A stretch of 6,727 nt of DNA from Comamonas sp. lk (GCA_945898105.1 CAMDHL010000119.1:1-6727); one strand, 5' to 3'. Positions 1 through 6,503 are shown, counted from the first letter of the stretch. Program-made: numbers and translations. Notes: a model not told the origin generated them from the letters alone.

Positions 1-284
1 ATAGCGACCCGGACGCAGGCCCGCGCGGTGCCCAGGGCGTGCCCCTGAGCGCTGGCCGGTCGATAGCCGTCGATCCCGGCAGCATTCCTTATGGCACACC
101 GGTATGGATCAGTTCCAGTGGACCCCAAACCCAGTTGCAACAACTAGTCATCGCCCAAGACACCGGCAGCGCCATCACCGGCGCCGTGCGGGCGGACTAT
201 TTTGCGGGATCGGGCGCGCAAGCGGGCGACTTGGCTGGGCGTCTTAAGCAGCCCTTGCAGATGTGGGTTTTGTGGCCTAAATAA
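1..284 (+). CDS. mltA: Membrane-bound lytic murein transglycosylase A, C-terminal fragment (3D domain)
   Basis: This is the last 93 codons of a gene that begins before the window; the frame starts at base 3 and stops at TAA 282-284. MltA cleaves the MurNAc-GlcNAc bond of peptidoglycan to give 1,6-anhydro products, and normally acts from the inner face of the outer membrane as a lipoprotein. The fragment shows the '3D' domain that ends the family: G-V-P-L-S-A-G-R-S-I-A-V-D-P, then I-A-Q-D-T-G-S-A-I, then V-R-A-D-Y-F, and the terminal M-W-V-L-W-P-K. The three conserved aspartates are fragment residues 24, 53 and 65; by family knowledge the Asp of QDTG is expected to be the catalytic acid. The C-terminus is full length, with nothing missing or shifted. 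The lipoprotein signal and the MltA-specific insert lie outside the window. It converges on the next gene across a 42-bp gap in which I see no convincing terminator. Confidence 0.93.
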   Translation, partial: SDPDAGPRGAQGVPLSAGRSIAVDPGSIPYGTPVWISSSGPQTQLQQLVIAQDTGSAITGAVRADYFAGSGAQAGDLAGRLKQPLQMWVLWPK

Positions 285-326
285 AGCCTATGCGCCTTGC
301 TGTGCCTGGGGCGAGGTGCGTGCGCT

Positions 327-2216
327 TCAGGCGCGCATACGCTGCATCGTTTTTTCAGCTTCACCCATGGTCTGCAGGGCCTTGAGGTCTTGCAAAATAC
401 TTTGCCAGTGGCACCAGATCAGATGATGCCCTGCGCCTGGGACTAGATTCATAGGGACGCCGCCTAGAGCCTTTGATAGCGCCTGCGCTGCGTGCCAGTG
501 GATTGCCGGATCAGCGTCGCCGTGCCAGATTTTGCAGGGCATCGAGGGCGCGGGCAAATGCTGTTTCCATCCGAGCAAAGCCTGCATGCCGTCCTTTGCA
601 ATCACTTCCGGGTCACGCTGCACCTCTTTCAGAAGCACTTTGGCGCGCTGATTTATGAACAAGGGGTTATTAAACAGGGCGACTTCCGATTCGGGCACAT
701 CCGACAAAAAAGGTTGAAGAAAAGAAAAAACATCCTTGCGCACACTTTTGACCAAAGTTCGCGTCAGCGTGGGCAGTAAGCTGGGTGTAAAAAGCGCCAC
801 CATCAATATCAAGCGGGTTTTGGGTGCATAAAAGCGCAAATCGGTCACATCTCGCACAGACGTAATCGGAGATGCGAACAATAGCGCCCGTACACGCTCA
901 CCCATATGCGATGCCAAAGCGAGCGCATAAGGCGTCCCCATTGACCAACTCAGCACGCTGAACTCGCCAATCCCAAGCTGTGTCAGCATGTGGACCACAT
1001 CGCTTGGCCAGTCCTCGGTCTGGCCAAGCGGGTGCGGGTCGGAATCGCCACAACCGGGCCGGTCCGGGATGAGCAAGCGTAAGCCCAAAACCGTGAGCAC
1101 ACGATCGTCGGGCGGCCGGTCATGCTGCCCATGCAAAAACGCATGACAAAACACCACCGGCCAGCCCTGCGGGTCGCCACTGTCAGACCAGGCCATCAAG
1201 CGTCCATCCGGCAAGCGCAGGCGGGCGCCAGGCAATAGGCTGCTTGCACTAGCCAGCGCATTTTGAAGATCAGCGCGGCGCGCCAGTGCAGCCGGCTCGG
1301 CTTGTCCCAGATCCAGCCACAAGGGGCTGGCATAGATCGCCTGCAACAGCTCCGGTTGGCGCCTGACGCCTACCTTAGCAAACACTTTTTTGAGCTGGGT
1401 CTTGGCGGTATTGCGGCTGATGCCCAAGGTCTGGGCGGCCTCCTCTACGGCCTGACCCAAAGCCAGCTGCTGTGTCAATCGCGCCTCCGCGGGACTAAGG
1501 TTAAAAAAGGCACCCAAGGCATCTTCGGATAACGCGCGGCTGCCCGGACTGGCCGCCAGCACCATAACGCGACCCGCAGCTTTACCAGCCCCGAAGTGGC
1601 TTATCCACAAGGACAGGCCTGCGCCCGGCGCAGCGCTATGCCCGGCAGCGCCCCGCGAAGCCAGTGCCGCTGCATCTGCATGAGGCAAGCGAATGCAAGC
1701 ATGGTCTTGCTGACGCGTTAGGACCTGAGCTATCGCATGGGGCAATTGCTGGGGCTGTTGAGATACAAGGCGGCCATCCTGCAAGGCCAATCCGGCGCCG
1801 GTTTGCAGCAAGGCCAGCATCGCCCGGTTCATGCTGATGGCCATACCCTGCGCGTCGACGATGGCCATGCCCAATGGCAGGCGGTCCATAACACGCTCGA
1901 GCAAGTCGCGCTCGATTTCTGTTTCCTGCAAAGCGCGCTGCATTTCCTGGCTGCGGGTGAAGTGGGGCGCTAGGCAGGCTAACAAATACTGCTCGGCATC
2001 GCTGGGCTCCATTGACAGCGGCAAAGCCTGTAGATCTTTCACGCCCCTCAAATACCCACTGGCCGGTAGCACCAGGGCGCCAGCCTTGGACTCCAGCACC
2101 AACGTTGCCAAGCCTTCCAGCAACTGCGGCCACAGGCTTTCGTCGCTGGAGGTTTCGTAAATCAAGCCGATAACGGCGGAAAGGCGTTCGGCAAAGCCGG
2201 TGTACTGAGTTTGCAT
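327..2216 (-). CDS. LuxR-type HTH regulator fused to a C-terminal alpha/beta hydrolase
   Basis: A 629-residue two-module protein. Residues 1-90 form a helical N-terminal region (start of the type L-I-G-L-I-Y-E, with S-L-W-P) typical of a group of proteobacterial HTH regulators. A charged helix at about 88-112 leads into a PAS-like segment at 110-165 (L-P-L-G-M-A-I-V-D-A-Q-G). An Ala/Gly-rich stretch lies at 180-200. A LuxR/GerE-type HTH spans about 238-296 (L-S-P-A-E-A-R-L, then I-S-R-N-T-A-K-T-Q-L-K-K-V-F-A-K). The hydrolase spans about 331-618: oxyanion-type strand F-C-H-A-F-L-H-G at 356-363, D-R-P-G-C-G-D-S-D at 385-393, nucleophile elbow S-W-S-M-G with Ser425, probable acid Asp569 in H-G-D-A-D-P, and His597 in G-A-G-H-H. 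Related regulators usually end at the HTH, so the hydrolase is an addition. Residues 468-485 of the cap are notably hydrophobic. The ATG at 2216 has a weak AGG 7-9 bases upstream. Ligand, substrate and targets are unknown; it may be a sensor using the hydrolase fold, an active esterase, or both. Confidence 0.88.
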   Translation of the reverse strand: MQTQYTGFAERLSAVIGLIYETSSDESLWPQLLEGLATLVLESKAGALVLPASGYLRGVKDLQALPLSMEPSDAEQYLLACLAPHFTRSQEMQRALQETEIERDLLERVMDRLPLGMAIVDAQGMAISMNRAMLALLQTGAGLALQDGRLVSQQPQQLPHAIAQVLTRQQDHACIRLPHADAAALASRGAAGHSAAPGAGLSLWISHFGAGKAAGRVMVLAASPGSRALSEDALGAFFNLSPAEARLTQQLALGQAVEEAAQTLGISRNTAKTQLKKVFAKVGVRRQPELLQAIYASPLWLDLGQAEPAALARRADLQNALASASSLLPGARLRLPDGRLMAWSDSGDPQGWPVVFCHAFLHGQHDRPPDDRVLTVLGLRLLIPDRPGCGDSDPHPLGQTEDWPSDVVHMLTQLGIGEFSVLSWSMGTPYALALASHMGERVRALLFASPITSVRDVTDLRFYAPKTRLILMVALFTPSLLPTLTRTLVKSVRKDVFSFLQPFLSDVPESEVALFNNPLFINQRAKVLLKEVQRDPEVIAKDGMQALLGWKQHLPAPSMPCKIWHGDADPAIHWHAAQALSKALGGVPMNLVPGAGHHLIWCHWQSILQDLKALQTMGEAEKTMQRMRA

Positions 2217-2265
2217 GGTTTACCTGTCTTAGGGCGTAGGCACTTGGCTTGAAAACGTGTTGCGC

Positions 2266-2279
2266 GAGGCGCCTGCCTC
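2266..2279. repeat. Small GC-rich hairpin in the leader of the regulator-hydrolase gene
   Basis: GAGGC (2266-2270) and GCCTC (2275-2279) pair perfectly around a GCCT loop, 50 bases before the ATG of the minus-strand gene. The inner bases also form the 8-base palindrome AGGCGCCT. It would fold in a leader transcript if transcription starts upstream of it. It may be incidental. Confidence 0.4.
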
Positions 2280-2288
2280 TGCAAAAGC

Positions 2289-2306
2289 ATCACCTTTTTG
2301 GGTGAT
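2289..2306. promoter_or_regulatory. 18-bp perfect dyad, candidate operator in the divergent intergenic region
   Basis: ATCACC (2289-2294) is repeated inverted as GGTGAT (2301-2306) around the 6-base spacer TTTTTG. No T-tract follows on either strand, so it does not read as a terminator. Its size and symmetry fit the site of a dimeric regulator such as a LuxR-type protein. It lies 73 bases before the start of the minus-strand regulator-hydrolase and 122 bases before the plus-strand lipoprotein. Binding by the adjacent regulator is inference. Confidence 0.45.
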
Positions 2307-2348
2307 TTCTATGAATTTCTGACATTTCCTAGGTTTTAAAAATCGCGT

Positions 2349-2381
2349 TTGACGCTTCAAGCAACTTAGCATGTTTATAAC
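2349..2381 (+). promoter_or_regulatory. Possible sigma-70 promoter for the lipoprotein gene (weak call)
   Basis: TTGACG (2349-2354) is a good -35 match and TATAAC (2376-2381) a good -10 match, but the 21-base spacer is longer than the usual 16-18. A 17-base spacer would give TGTTTA, a poor -10. The surrounding DNA is strongly AT-rich. A promoter almost certainly exists in 2330-2415, because the lipoprotein gene has no plus-strand gene upstream, but these exact boxes are uncertain. Confidence 0.25.
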
Positions 2382-2408
2382 AAAAATAAAAATCATTTTT
2401 ATTTGTTA
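2378..2408. promoter_or_regulatory. AT-rich palindrome resembling a Fur box, upstream of the lipoprotein gene
   Basis: Ten bases on each side of the central C2394 pair perfectly (AATAAAAAT, C, ATTTTTATT plus one more pair). After a 2-base bulge the outer TAAC/GTTA also pair, giving a dyad of 31 bases. The core AATCATT matches the centre of the Fur consensus GATAATGATAATCATTATC, and the arms share its A/T pattern but lack the outer G and C. The dyad overlaps the candidate -10 and sits 20 bases before the ATG, a usual position for a repressor site. The palindrome is seen; Fur binding is inference. Confidence 0.4.
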
Positions 2409-2417
2409 TTTAATTAA

Positions 2418-2422
2418 AAGGG
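2418..2422 (+). promoter_or_regulatory. Ribosome binding site of the lipoprotein gene
   Basis: AAGGG lies 6 bases before the ATG at 2429 and supports that start. The start also places a complete lipoprotein signal peptide at the N-terminus. Confidence 0.7.
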
Positions 2423-2428
2423 TCTGAA

Positions 2429-4873
2429 ATGAAAAAAATTGCACTTGTTTTGGGTGGCCTCAGCCTTGCGGTGCTGGTGGCTTGTGGCGGCGGTGGCAGC
2501 GGTGGCGGTGGCGGTGGCGTCAAGGATGAATCCAACGGCACCAGTACGCCAGTCACCTTATCCATCACTGCGGCCAAGGGCCTGGCGATGGTCGGCGCTA
2601 CTGTTACCGTCACCGATGCCAACGGTACGCCATCGGCTTGCTCCGGCACCACCGACAAAGACGGCAAGCTCAGTTGCACCTTGCCCGCCACCTTCACTGC
2701 GCCCTTTGTCATCATGGCGCAACTCGGCGCCGACAAGCAGTACAGCGTGGTGCCGACGGATGGCTCCAACTCTGTGAACGTAACGCCCCTGACCACCGTC
2801 GTAGTGGCAGGACTCTCCCAGACTGGCGACCCGGCGCAGTTTGCCAGTGAAGTGAAAGCCGACAGAACCAAGGCCAGTGCTAAAGCGATCAATAACCAGG
2901 TGGATCAACTCAACACCAACTTGCGCGCAGTGATTGATGCCACTGTAGGCATAGGCAATACGCTTGACCCCATGGCTGATGAACTCGAGGCCAATTCCGG
3001 CGTGGGGCATGACAAATTGCTCGATGCCGTCAAAGTCGTTGTCACTCTGCCCAATGGAGCAGTCAAAGCCAAACAGGAGATCAGTCTCAAAGACAAACCG
3101 GATGCTGTGATCACCATCAGCAAAGACGCTTCAGCCTCAAAGCCAGTGCCAATCACTAGTGTGCAAATGGCTGCGGCCAAAACGGAGGCCGATAAGGGTT
3201 CAGCACCATTGGTTGCGGACTTGATGAGCCGCATGAATGCTTGCTATGCCTTGGCGGCAGTCGATCGTGTCGGCAAAACTGACGGAACGGGTGTCGCCAC
3301 CGATGTAAAAGCCGAGGCCTGCAAAAACTTGTTTGTAAGTAATAACCCGGCTCTCTTCAAAAGTGGTGGCGCCGCAGTCGGTGCCAAGGCCGCGTTCAAG
3401 AGTTTGTTCAGCGATCAGGCCACAGGCTTAGTTTTTGACCGTGGCAACCTGGAATACGTTATCCGCAACGACGGCTCCGCTAACAACGGGTACTGGGTCG
3501 TGAGCTACCGCAGCACGGACAAGGGTAAAAACATTAGCTACGGCAATTTCGCTCTTAAAAACGAAAGCGGAGTGCTCAAACAAGCGGGCAACCAATACGA
3601 CCACGACGCCAGCGTGTCGTCTTTTGTGCAGGACCGCGAGTTCATTAACGACTCCAGTGCCAGTTACCTGTCCACCGGCTACAACTTGACGGTGTCAGAC
3701 AAAGTCGAGGCCGGCGTATCGATTTACAAACAGGTGACCGTCACTTCGCCCAAGGGTAAGCAATTGTTTTTGAAACCTACCCCCGGATGCAGCAACCTCG
3801 GCCTATTCAATGGAAGCAAAGTAACCTGCACGAGTTTTGTGCGTCTGAATTACGGCTACAAAGACGTTTCTAAGACGGGTGACATTCCAGCATTAGAGCG
3901 AAATATCCTCTTCTTTGTTCCACTTGAAACCAAATACAGTGACGCAGATTTGGCCGCTATTCCAGACCAAGGAACTTGGACTTTCAAAATTGAGTTTGCC
4001 GATAGTACTAAAGCTGCAGTAACGCAGCTGCACCGCACACTTAGCCGCGCGCCCACTCTGGGCGAGTTGCGCAAAACCGTGTTTGCAGACTTGACCAGCA
4101 AAGCCAAAACCGACGTGGTTAGCGACACCAAGGCCAGCGGAGCCTATGTGTTTGGGTCGCGTGAAGATGCGGACCTGTCGTTCGCTGATGGCGCAGATTA
4201 TTGGACGGTGCCGAGCGGTGCTGCTGCTCCTACCAACATCAAAATTTATGGCCGTGCTCCTACTGACAACAATGCGCTTGACAATTCATTTGACGATGCG
4301 ACCAATGTATTGGCATCAGCCCGCAGCGCGCAAATTAAGTGCAGCCGACTGAGCAACGCCGACAATCATTGCGAGAGCAGTGTCGTCGTTGGTGCAAGCG
4401 GTTTCTATGCCGCCGGGGCACGTGCCACCGATCTTCAGCTCAACGCCAATTTGCCAGGCAATGTAACGCGCTCCAAGCACTTTGCGCTGTATTACCCCAA
4501 CCCTGCATCCGCTACATCCGCTAAAAATTTGGCTGATTTTGCAGGCACTTACAGCATCACCGCCGATTGGCAAGCCAAAGGCAGCGATCGAAATTCAGAC
4601 GAGTCTGGTAGCGATACCGGTACAGTGGTGATCAATGCCAATGGCACTGTTGATTCTTGTAGCGTCGGGGTCTTCATTCAATGCAGCGGTGGGTTTACGC
4701 TCAATGCCAATAAAGATGGCGTGACGTTTTCTATCCCAGCAAGTGGCGGAACCATATCGGGCACATTAAGCGGAACGGTTAACAGCAGCTATGTTCTCAG
4801 CGGCACCTTAAGTGGAACCGATGCCGCAGACAAGTCCACGCTCTCAGGTACATTGACTGGCAAAAAGAAATAG
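2429..4873 (+). CDS. Large predicted cell-envelope lipoprotein of unknown function
   Basis: An 814-residue protein I cannot assign to a named family. Residues 1-19 are a lipoprotein signal peptide (M-K-K, hydrophobic core, lipobox L-V-A-C with Cys19). Residue +2 of the mature protein is Gly, not Asp, which fits the outer membrane. Residues 20-30 are ten Gly and one Ser, a flexible tether. Residues 42-127 resemble the carboxypeptidase-regulatory/Ig-like domains of Burkholderiales lipoproteins (G-A-T-V-T-V-T-D-A-N-G-T, then T-P-L-T-T-V-V-V-A). A helical, Lys/Asp-rich stretch follows at about 135-200. The middle (about 260-700) is novel to me and rich in Asp, Asn, Ser and Tyr. Residues 701-814 look like a separate beta domain starting L-A-D-F-A-G-T-Y-S-I and ending in SGT repeats. 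Ten internal cysteines fall in five close pairs. I see no enzymatic motif or membrane segment after the signal. Adhesin, ligand-binding or matrix roles are possible but unsupported. It is probably monocistronic: a promoter region lies upstream and a strong terminator downstream. Confidence 0.9.
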   Translation: MKKIALVLGGLSLAVLVACGGGGSGGGGGGVKDESNGTSTPVTLSITAAKGLAMVGATVTVTDANGTPSACSGTTDKDGKLSCTLPATFTAPFVIMAQLGADKQYSVVPTDGSNSVNVTPLTTVVVAGLSQTGDPAQFASEVKADRTKASAKAINNQVDQLNTNLRAVIDATVGIGNTLDPMADELEANSGVGHDKLLDAVKVVVTLPNGAVKAKQEISLKDKPDAVITISKDASASKPVPITSVQMAAAKTEADKGSAPLVADLMSRMNACYALAAVDRVGKTDGTGVATDVKAEACKNLFVSNNPALFKSGGAAVGAKAAFKSLFSDQATGLVFDRGNLEYVIRNDGSANNGYWVVSYRSTDKGKNISYGNFALKNESGVLKQAGNQYDHDASVSSFVQDREFINDSSASYLSTGYNLTVSDKVEAGVSIYKQVTVTSPKGKQLFLKPTPGCSNLGLFNGSKVTCTSFVRLNYGYKDVSKTGDIPALERNILFFVPLETKYSDADLAAIPDQGTWTFKIEFADSTKAAVTQLHRTLSRAPTLGELRKTVFADLTSKAKTDVVSDTKASGAYVFGSREDADLSFADGADYWTVPSGAAAPTNIKIYGRAPTDNNALDNSFDDATNVLASARSAQIKCSRLSNADNHCESSVVVGASGFYAAGARATDLQLNANLPGNVTRSKHFALYYPNPASATSAKNLADFAGTYSITADWQAKGSDRNSDESGSDTGTVVINANGTVDSCSVGVFIQCSGGFTLNANKDGVTFSIPASGGTISGTLSGTVNSSYVLSGTLSGTDAADKSTLSGTLTGKKK
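2486..2518 (+). repeat. GGC/GGT codon repeat encoding the poly-Gly tether
   Basis: Eleven codons after the lipid-attachment cysteine are built almost only from GGC and GGT, with one AGC, including the run GGTGGC three times in tandem. It encodes a Gly-rich tether. Such a tract can change length by slippage; changes of three or six bases would only lengthen or shorten the tether. Confidence 0.75.
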
Positions 4874-4885
4874 CCTTTCCGTAGA

Positions 4886-4914
4886 CCCAAACGCCTCAGT
4901 TCTAGGTGCTTGGG
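4886..4914 (+). repeat. Imperfect hairpin just after the lipoprotein stop
   Basis: CCCAAACGCCT (4886-4896) pairs with AGGTGCTTGGG (4904-4914) around a 7-base loop, with one A-C mismatch and one G-U pair. It begins 13 bases after the stop codon and has no T-tract. It lies ahead of the true terminator and could stabilise the 3' end of the transcript. Confidence 0.45.
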
Positions 4915-4931
4915 GCACACTACGCCGTGAC

Positions 4932-4960
4932 AAAACCACCGCCTTCTGCGGTGGTTTTTT
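4932..4960 (+). terminator. Strong Rho-independent terminator after the lipoprotein gene
   Basis: AAAACCACCGC and GCGGTGGTTTT form a perfect 11-bp stem around a CTTCT loop, followed by TT, so six T residues run at 4955-4960. The run of four A on the left gives a shorter T-tract for the opposite strand, so it may work weakly in both directions. It separates the lipoprotein unit from the deaminase gene. The rest of 4874-5110 holds one imperfect hairpin but no gene and no promoter I can defend. Confidence 0.9.
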
Positions 4961-5110
4961 CATTGCAGCAAGGGTCTTACCTGGGCTGGAGGGTAGTCGC
5001 CACCAGCAAGAAATTGCACAAGGCCTGCAGCAGCTTTGCTGTTTACACTGCGCCCATGCGCAAGCACCCCACTTGTAATTTCAACGTTGCCGCGATGGGC
5101 CTAACCCACC

Positions 5111-6418
5111 ATGCGTGCGCGCTGCATCATCCAATGCCGCACTGCTATGGTTGAACTAGGCCCGCACAGCAAGAGCTTTCCACTTGGCGCGCAGCCCGGC
5201 GCCTTGGCTGACATCGCGCAGCGCGGCTGGAATATGCTTGCTAATGACCTGGCCTTTCCGCTGGCGGTGCTCAAGCGCAGTGCTTTGATGCATAACCTGC
5301 GCTGGATGCAGGATTTTGCGCAGCGCAAGGGCGTGCACTTGGCGCCGCACGGTAAGACCAGCATGTCGCCCGAGCTATTTGCCATGCAGCTTGCCGCAGG
5401 CGCCTGGGGCCTGTCTTTTGCGACGGTGTTTCAACTGGGCGTGGGCGTAGCGGCCGGTGTGCGGCGCGCCATCATCGCCAATCAGGTGCTGGGCGCGGCT
5501 GACCTGGCGGGGCTGCAACACCTATTGCGCCAGCATGCTGATTTGCGGGTGTGGTTTTTGGTCGACTCCATCGCACAGTTGCGCTTGATTGAAGCCTGGG
5601 CAGATACGCAAGCCGAGTGCCAGCCTTTTGATGTGTTGCTAGAAATGGGCATCCCCGGCCAGCGCACAGGTTGCCGCACATTAGATGAAGCTTTGGCGCT
5701 GGCCCAGGCGCTTGCCGCATCCAAGTCAGTGCGCCTGGGCGGCGTAGAGTGCTACGAAGGCCATGCCGCCGTTTGCGACCCCGAGTTGGACCCGGTCGCG
5801 GTCAGCGCGCTGGTACGCCGTGTGCTGGAAGTAGCACGTGCCTGCGATACGCGCGACGGGTTTGCGCCGGGCGAAATCATTGTGTCGGCCGGCGGCTCGG
5901 CGGTGTTTGACCTGGTCTTGCCGCTGCTGCAAGCGCAGGGTTTGTCGCAGCCGGTATGCGGTGTATTGCGCTCAGGTTGCTACCTGACGCACGACCACGA
6001 ACACTACCGCCATTACCTGCGCCTGGTGGAGCAGCGCGAGGGGCTGAGCGACTCGCTCTTGCCCGCGCTAGAAGTTTGGACCCTAGTGCAATCCGTACCC
6101 GAACCCGGCCTAGCGCTGCTGAGTTGCGGCAAGCGCGACATCTCTTACGACATCGCCCTGCCAACGGTGCAATGGCACGCCAATGCGCAGGTTCGCAGCC
6201 TGCAGGACGCGCAAGCATCGCCTCCCAGCTGGCACATCAGCGCCCTGAACGACCAACATGCTTTTATGCGCTTTGACCCTGCCGGGCCGGTGCCGGTGGT
6301 GGGCGACCGTGTGGCCCTTGGGCTTTCGCACCCCTGCACCACCTTTGACAAATGGCGCTGGATGCCTGTGATTGAAGACGACGGGGCTATCAGCGGCGCG
6401 ATACACACTTGCTTTTAG
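5111..6418 (+). CDS. D-serine dehydratase-like PLP-dependent amino acid deaminase
   Basis: A 435-residue fold-type III (alanine racemase-like) PLP enzyme with the C-terminal D-serine dehydratase-like domain. Enzymes of this group deaminate D-serine and related hydroxy amino acids to a 2-oxoacid and ammonia in the cytoplasm; the exact substrate cannot be read here. The PLP lysine is Lys82 in L-A-P-H-G-K-T-S-M-S-P. R-S-G-C-Y-L-T-H-D-H at 287-296 is a family hallmark, G-G-S at 261-263 suits the PLP phosphate, and G-L-S-H-P-C-T-T-F-D-K-W at 404-415 carries His407 and Cys409, the pair that holds zinc in eukaryotic D-serine dehydratases. Length is normal. The start is uncertain: ATG 5111 gives an odd Arg/Cys-rich first 12 residues, and in-frame ATG 5147 removes them. 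Neither has a clear Shine-Dalgarno sequence. Related D-threonine aldolases share the fold, so aldolase activity is an alternative. The next gene follows in the same direction after 99 bp. Confidence 0.85.
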   Translation: MRARCIIQCRTAMVELGPHSKSFPLGAQPGALADIAQRGWNMLANDLAFPLAVLKRSALMHNLRWMQDFAQRKGVHLAPHGKTSMSPELFAMQLAAGAWGLSFATVFQLGVGVAAGVRRAIIANQVLGAADLAGLQHLLRQHADLRVWFLVDSIAQLRLIEAWADTQAECQPFDVLLEMGIPGQRTGCRTLDEALALAQALAASKSVRLGGVECYEGHAAVCDPELDPVAVSALVRRVLEVARACDTRDGFAPGEIIVSAGGSAVFDLVLPLLQAQGLSQPVCGVLRSGCYLTHDHEHYRHYLRLVEQREGLSDSLLPALEVWTLVQSVPEPGLALLSCGKRDISYDIALPTVQWHANAQVRSLQDAQASPPSWHISALNDQHAFMRFDPAGPVPVVGDRVALGLSHPCTTFDKWRWMPVIEDDGAISGAIHTCF

Positions 6419-6427
6419 TTTGACTAC

Positions 6428-6446
6428 ACTGCGCAACAGGCGCAGT
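6428..6446 (+). repeat. Hairpin in the gap between the deaminase and oxidoreductase genes
   Basis: ACTGCGC and GCGCAGT pair perfectly (7 bp) around AACAG, starting 9 bases after the deaminase stop. The bases after it (CCTCCTACCC) are not a T-tract, so it is a poor intrinsic terminator. It may protect a transcript end or sit in the leader of the next gene. Confidence 0.45.
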
Positions 6447-6503
6447 CCTCCTACCCGGAGACCGCTGCACAGACTGCTGCCCACAAGGCGGCCCCACTAC
6501 CCC

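Noticed and set aside
321..337. TGCGC...GCGCA self-complementary stretch near the convergent ends of mltA and the regulator gene
   Set aside because: The stem is only 5 bp, lies partly inside coding sequence and has no T-tract on either strand, so I do not call it a terminator.
1636..2133. A 165-codon open frame on the minus strand inside the regulator-hydrolase gene
   Set aside because: It is a frame-shifted shadow of the real gene on the same strand. It is Arg/Gly/Ala-rich with no recognisable motif, as expected in high-G+C DNA.
2410..2892. A 160-codon minus-strand frame with a proline-rich tail (PPPPPPLPPPP)
   Set aside because: The proline run is the antisense of the GGC/GGT tether repeat of the lipoprotein, and the frame has no start context of its own.
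5014..5049. TTGCAC and TACACT as a promoter for the deaminase
   Set aside because: The spacer is 24 bases, too long for a sigma-70 promoter, and no better pair is nearby.
5877..6218. Minus- and plus-strand open frames of 106-124 codons over the deaminase gene
   Set aside because: They overlap a well-supported PLP enzyme, are rich in Arg, Ala and Pro, and resemble no protein family.
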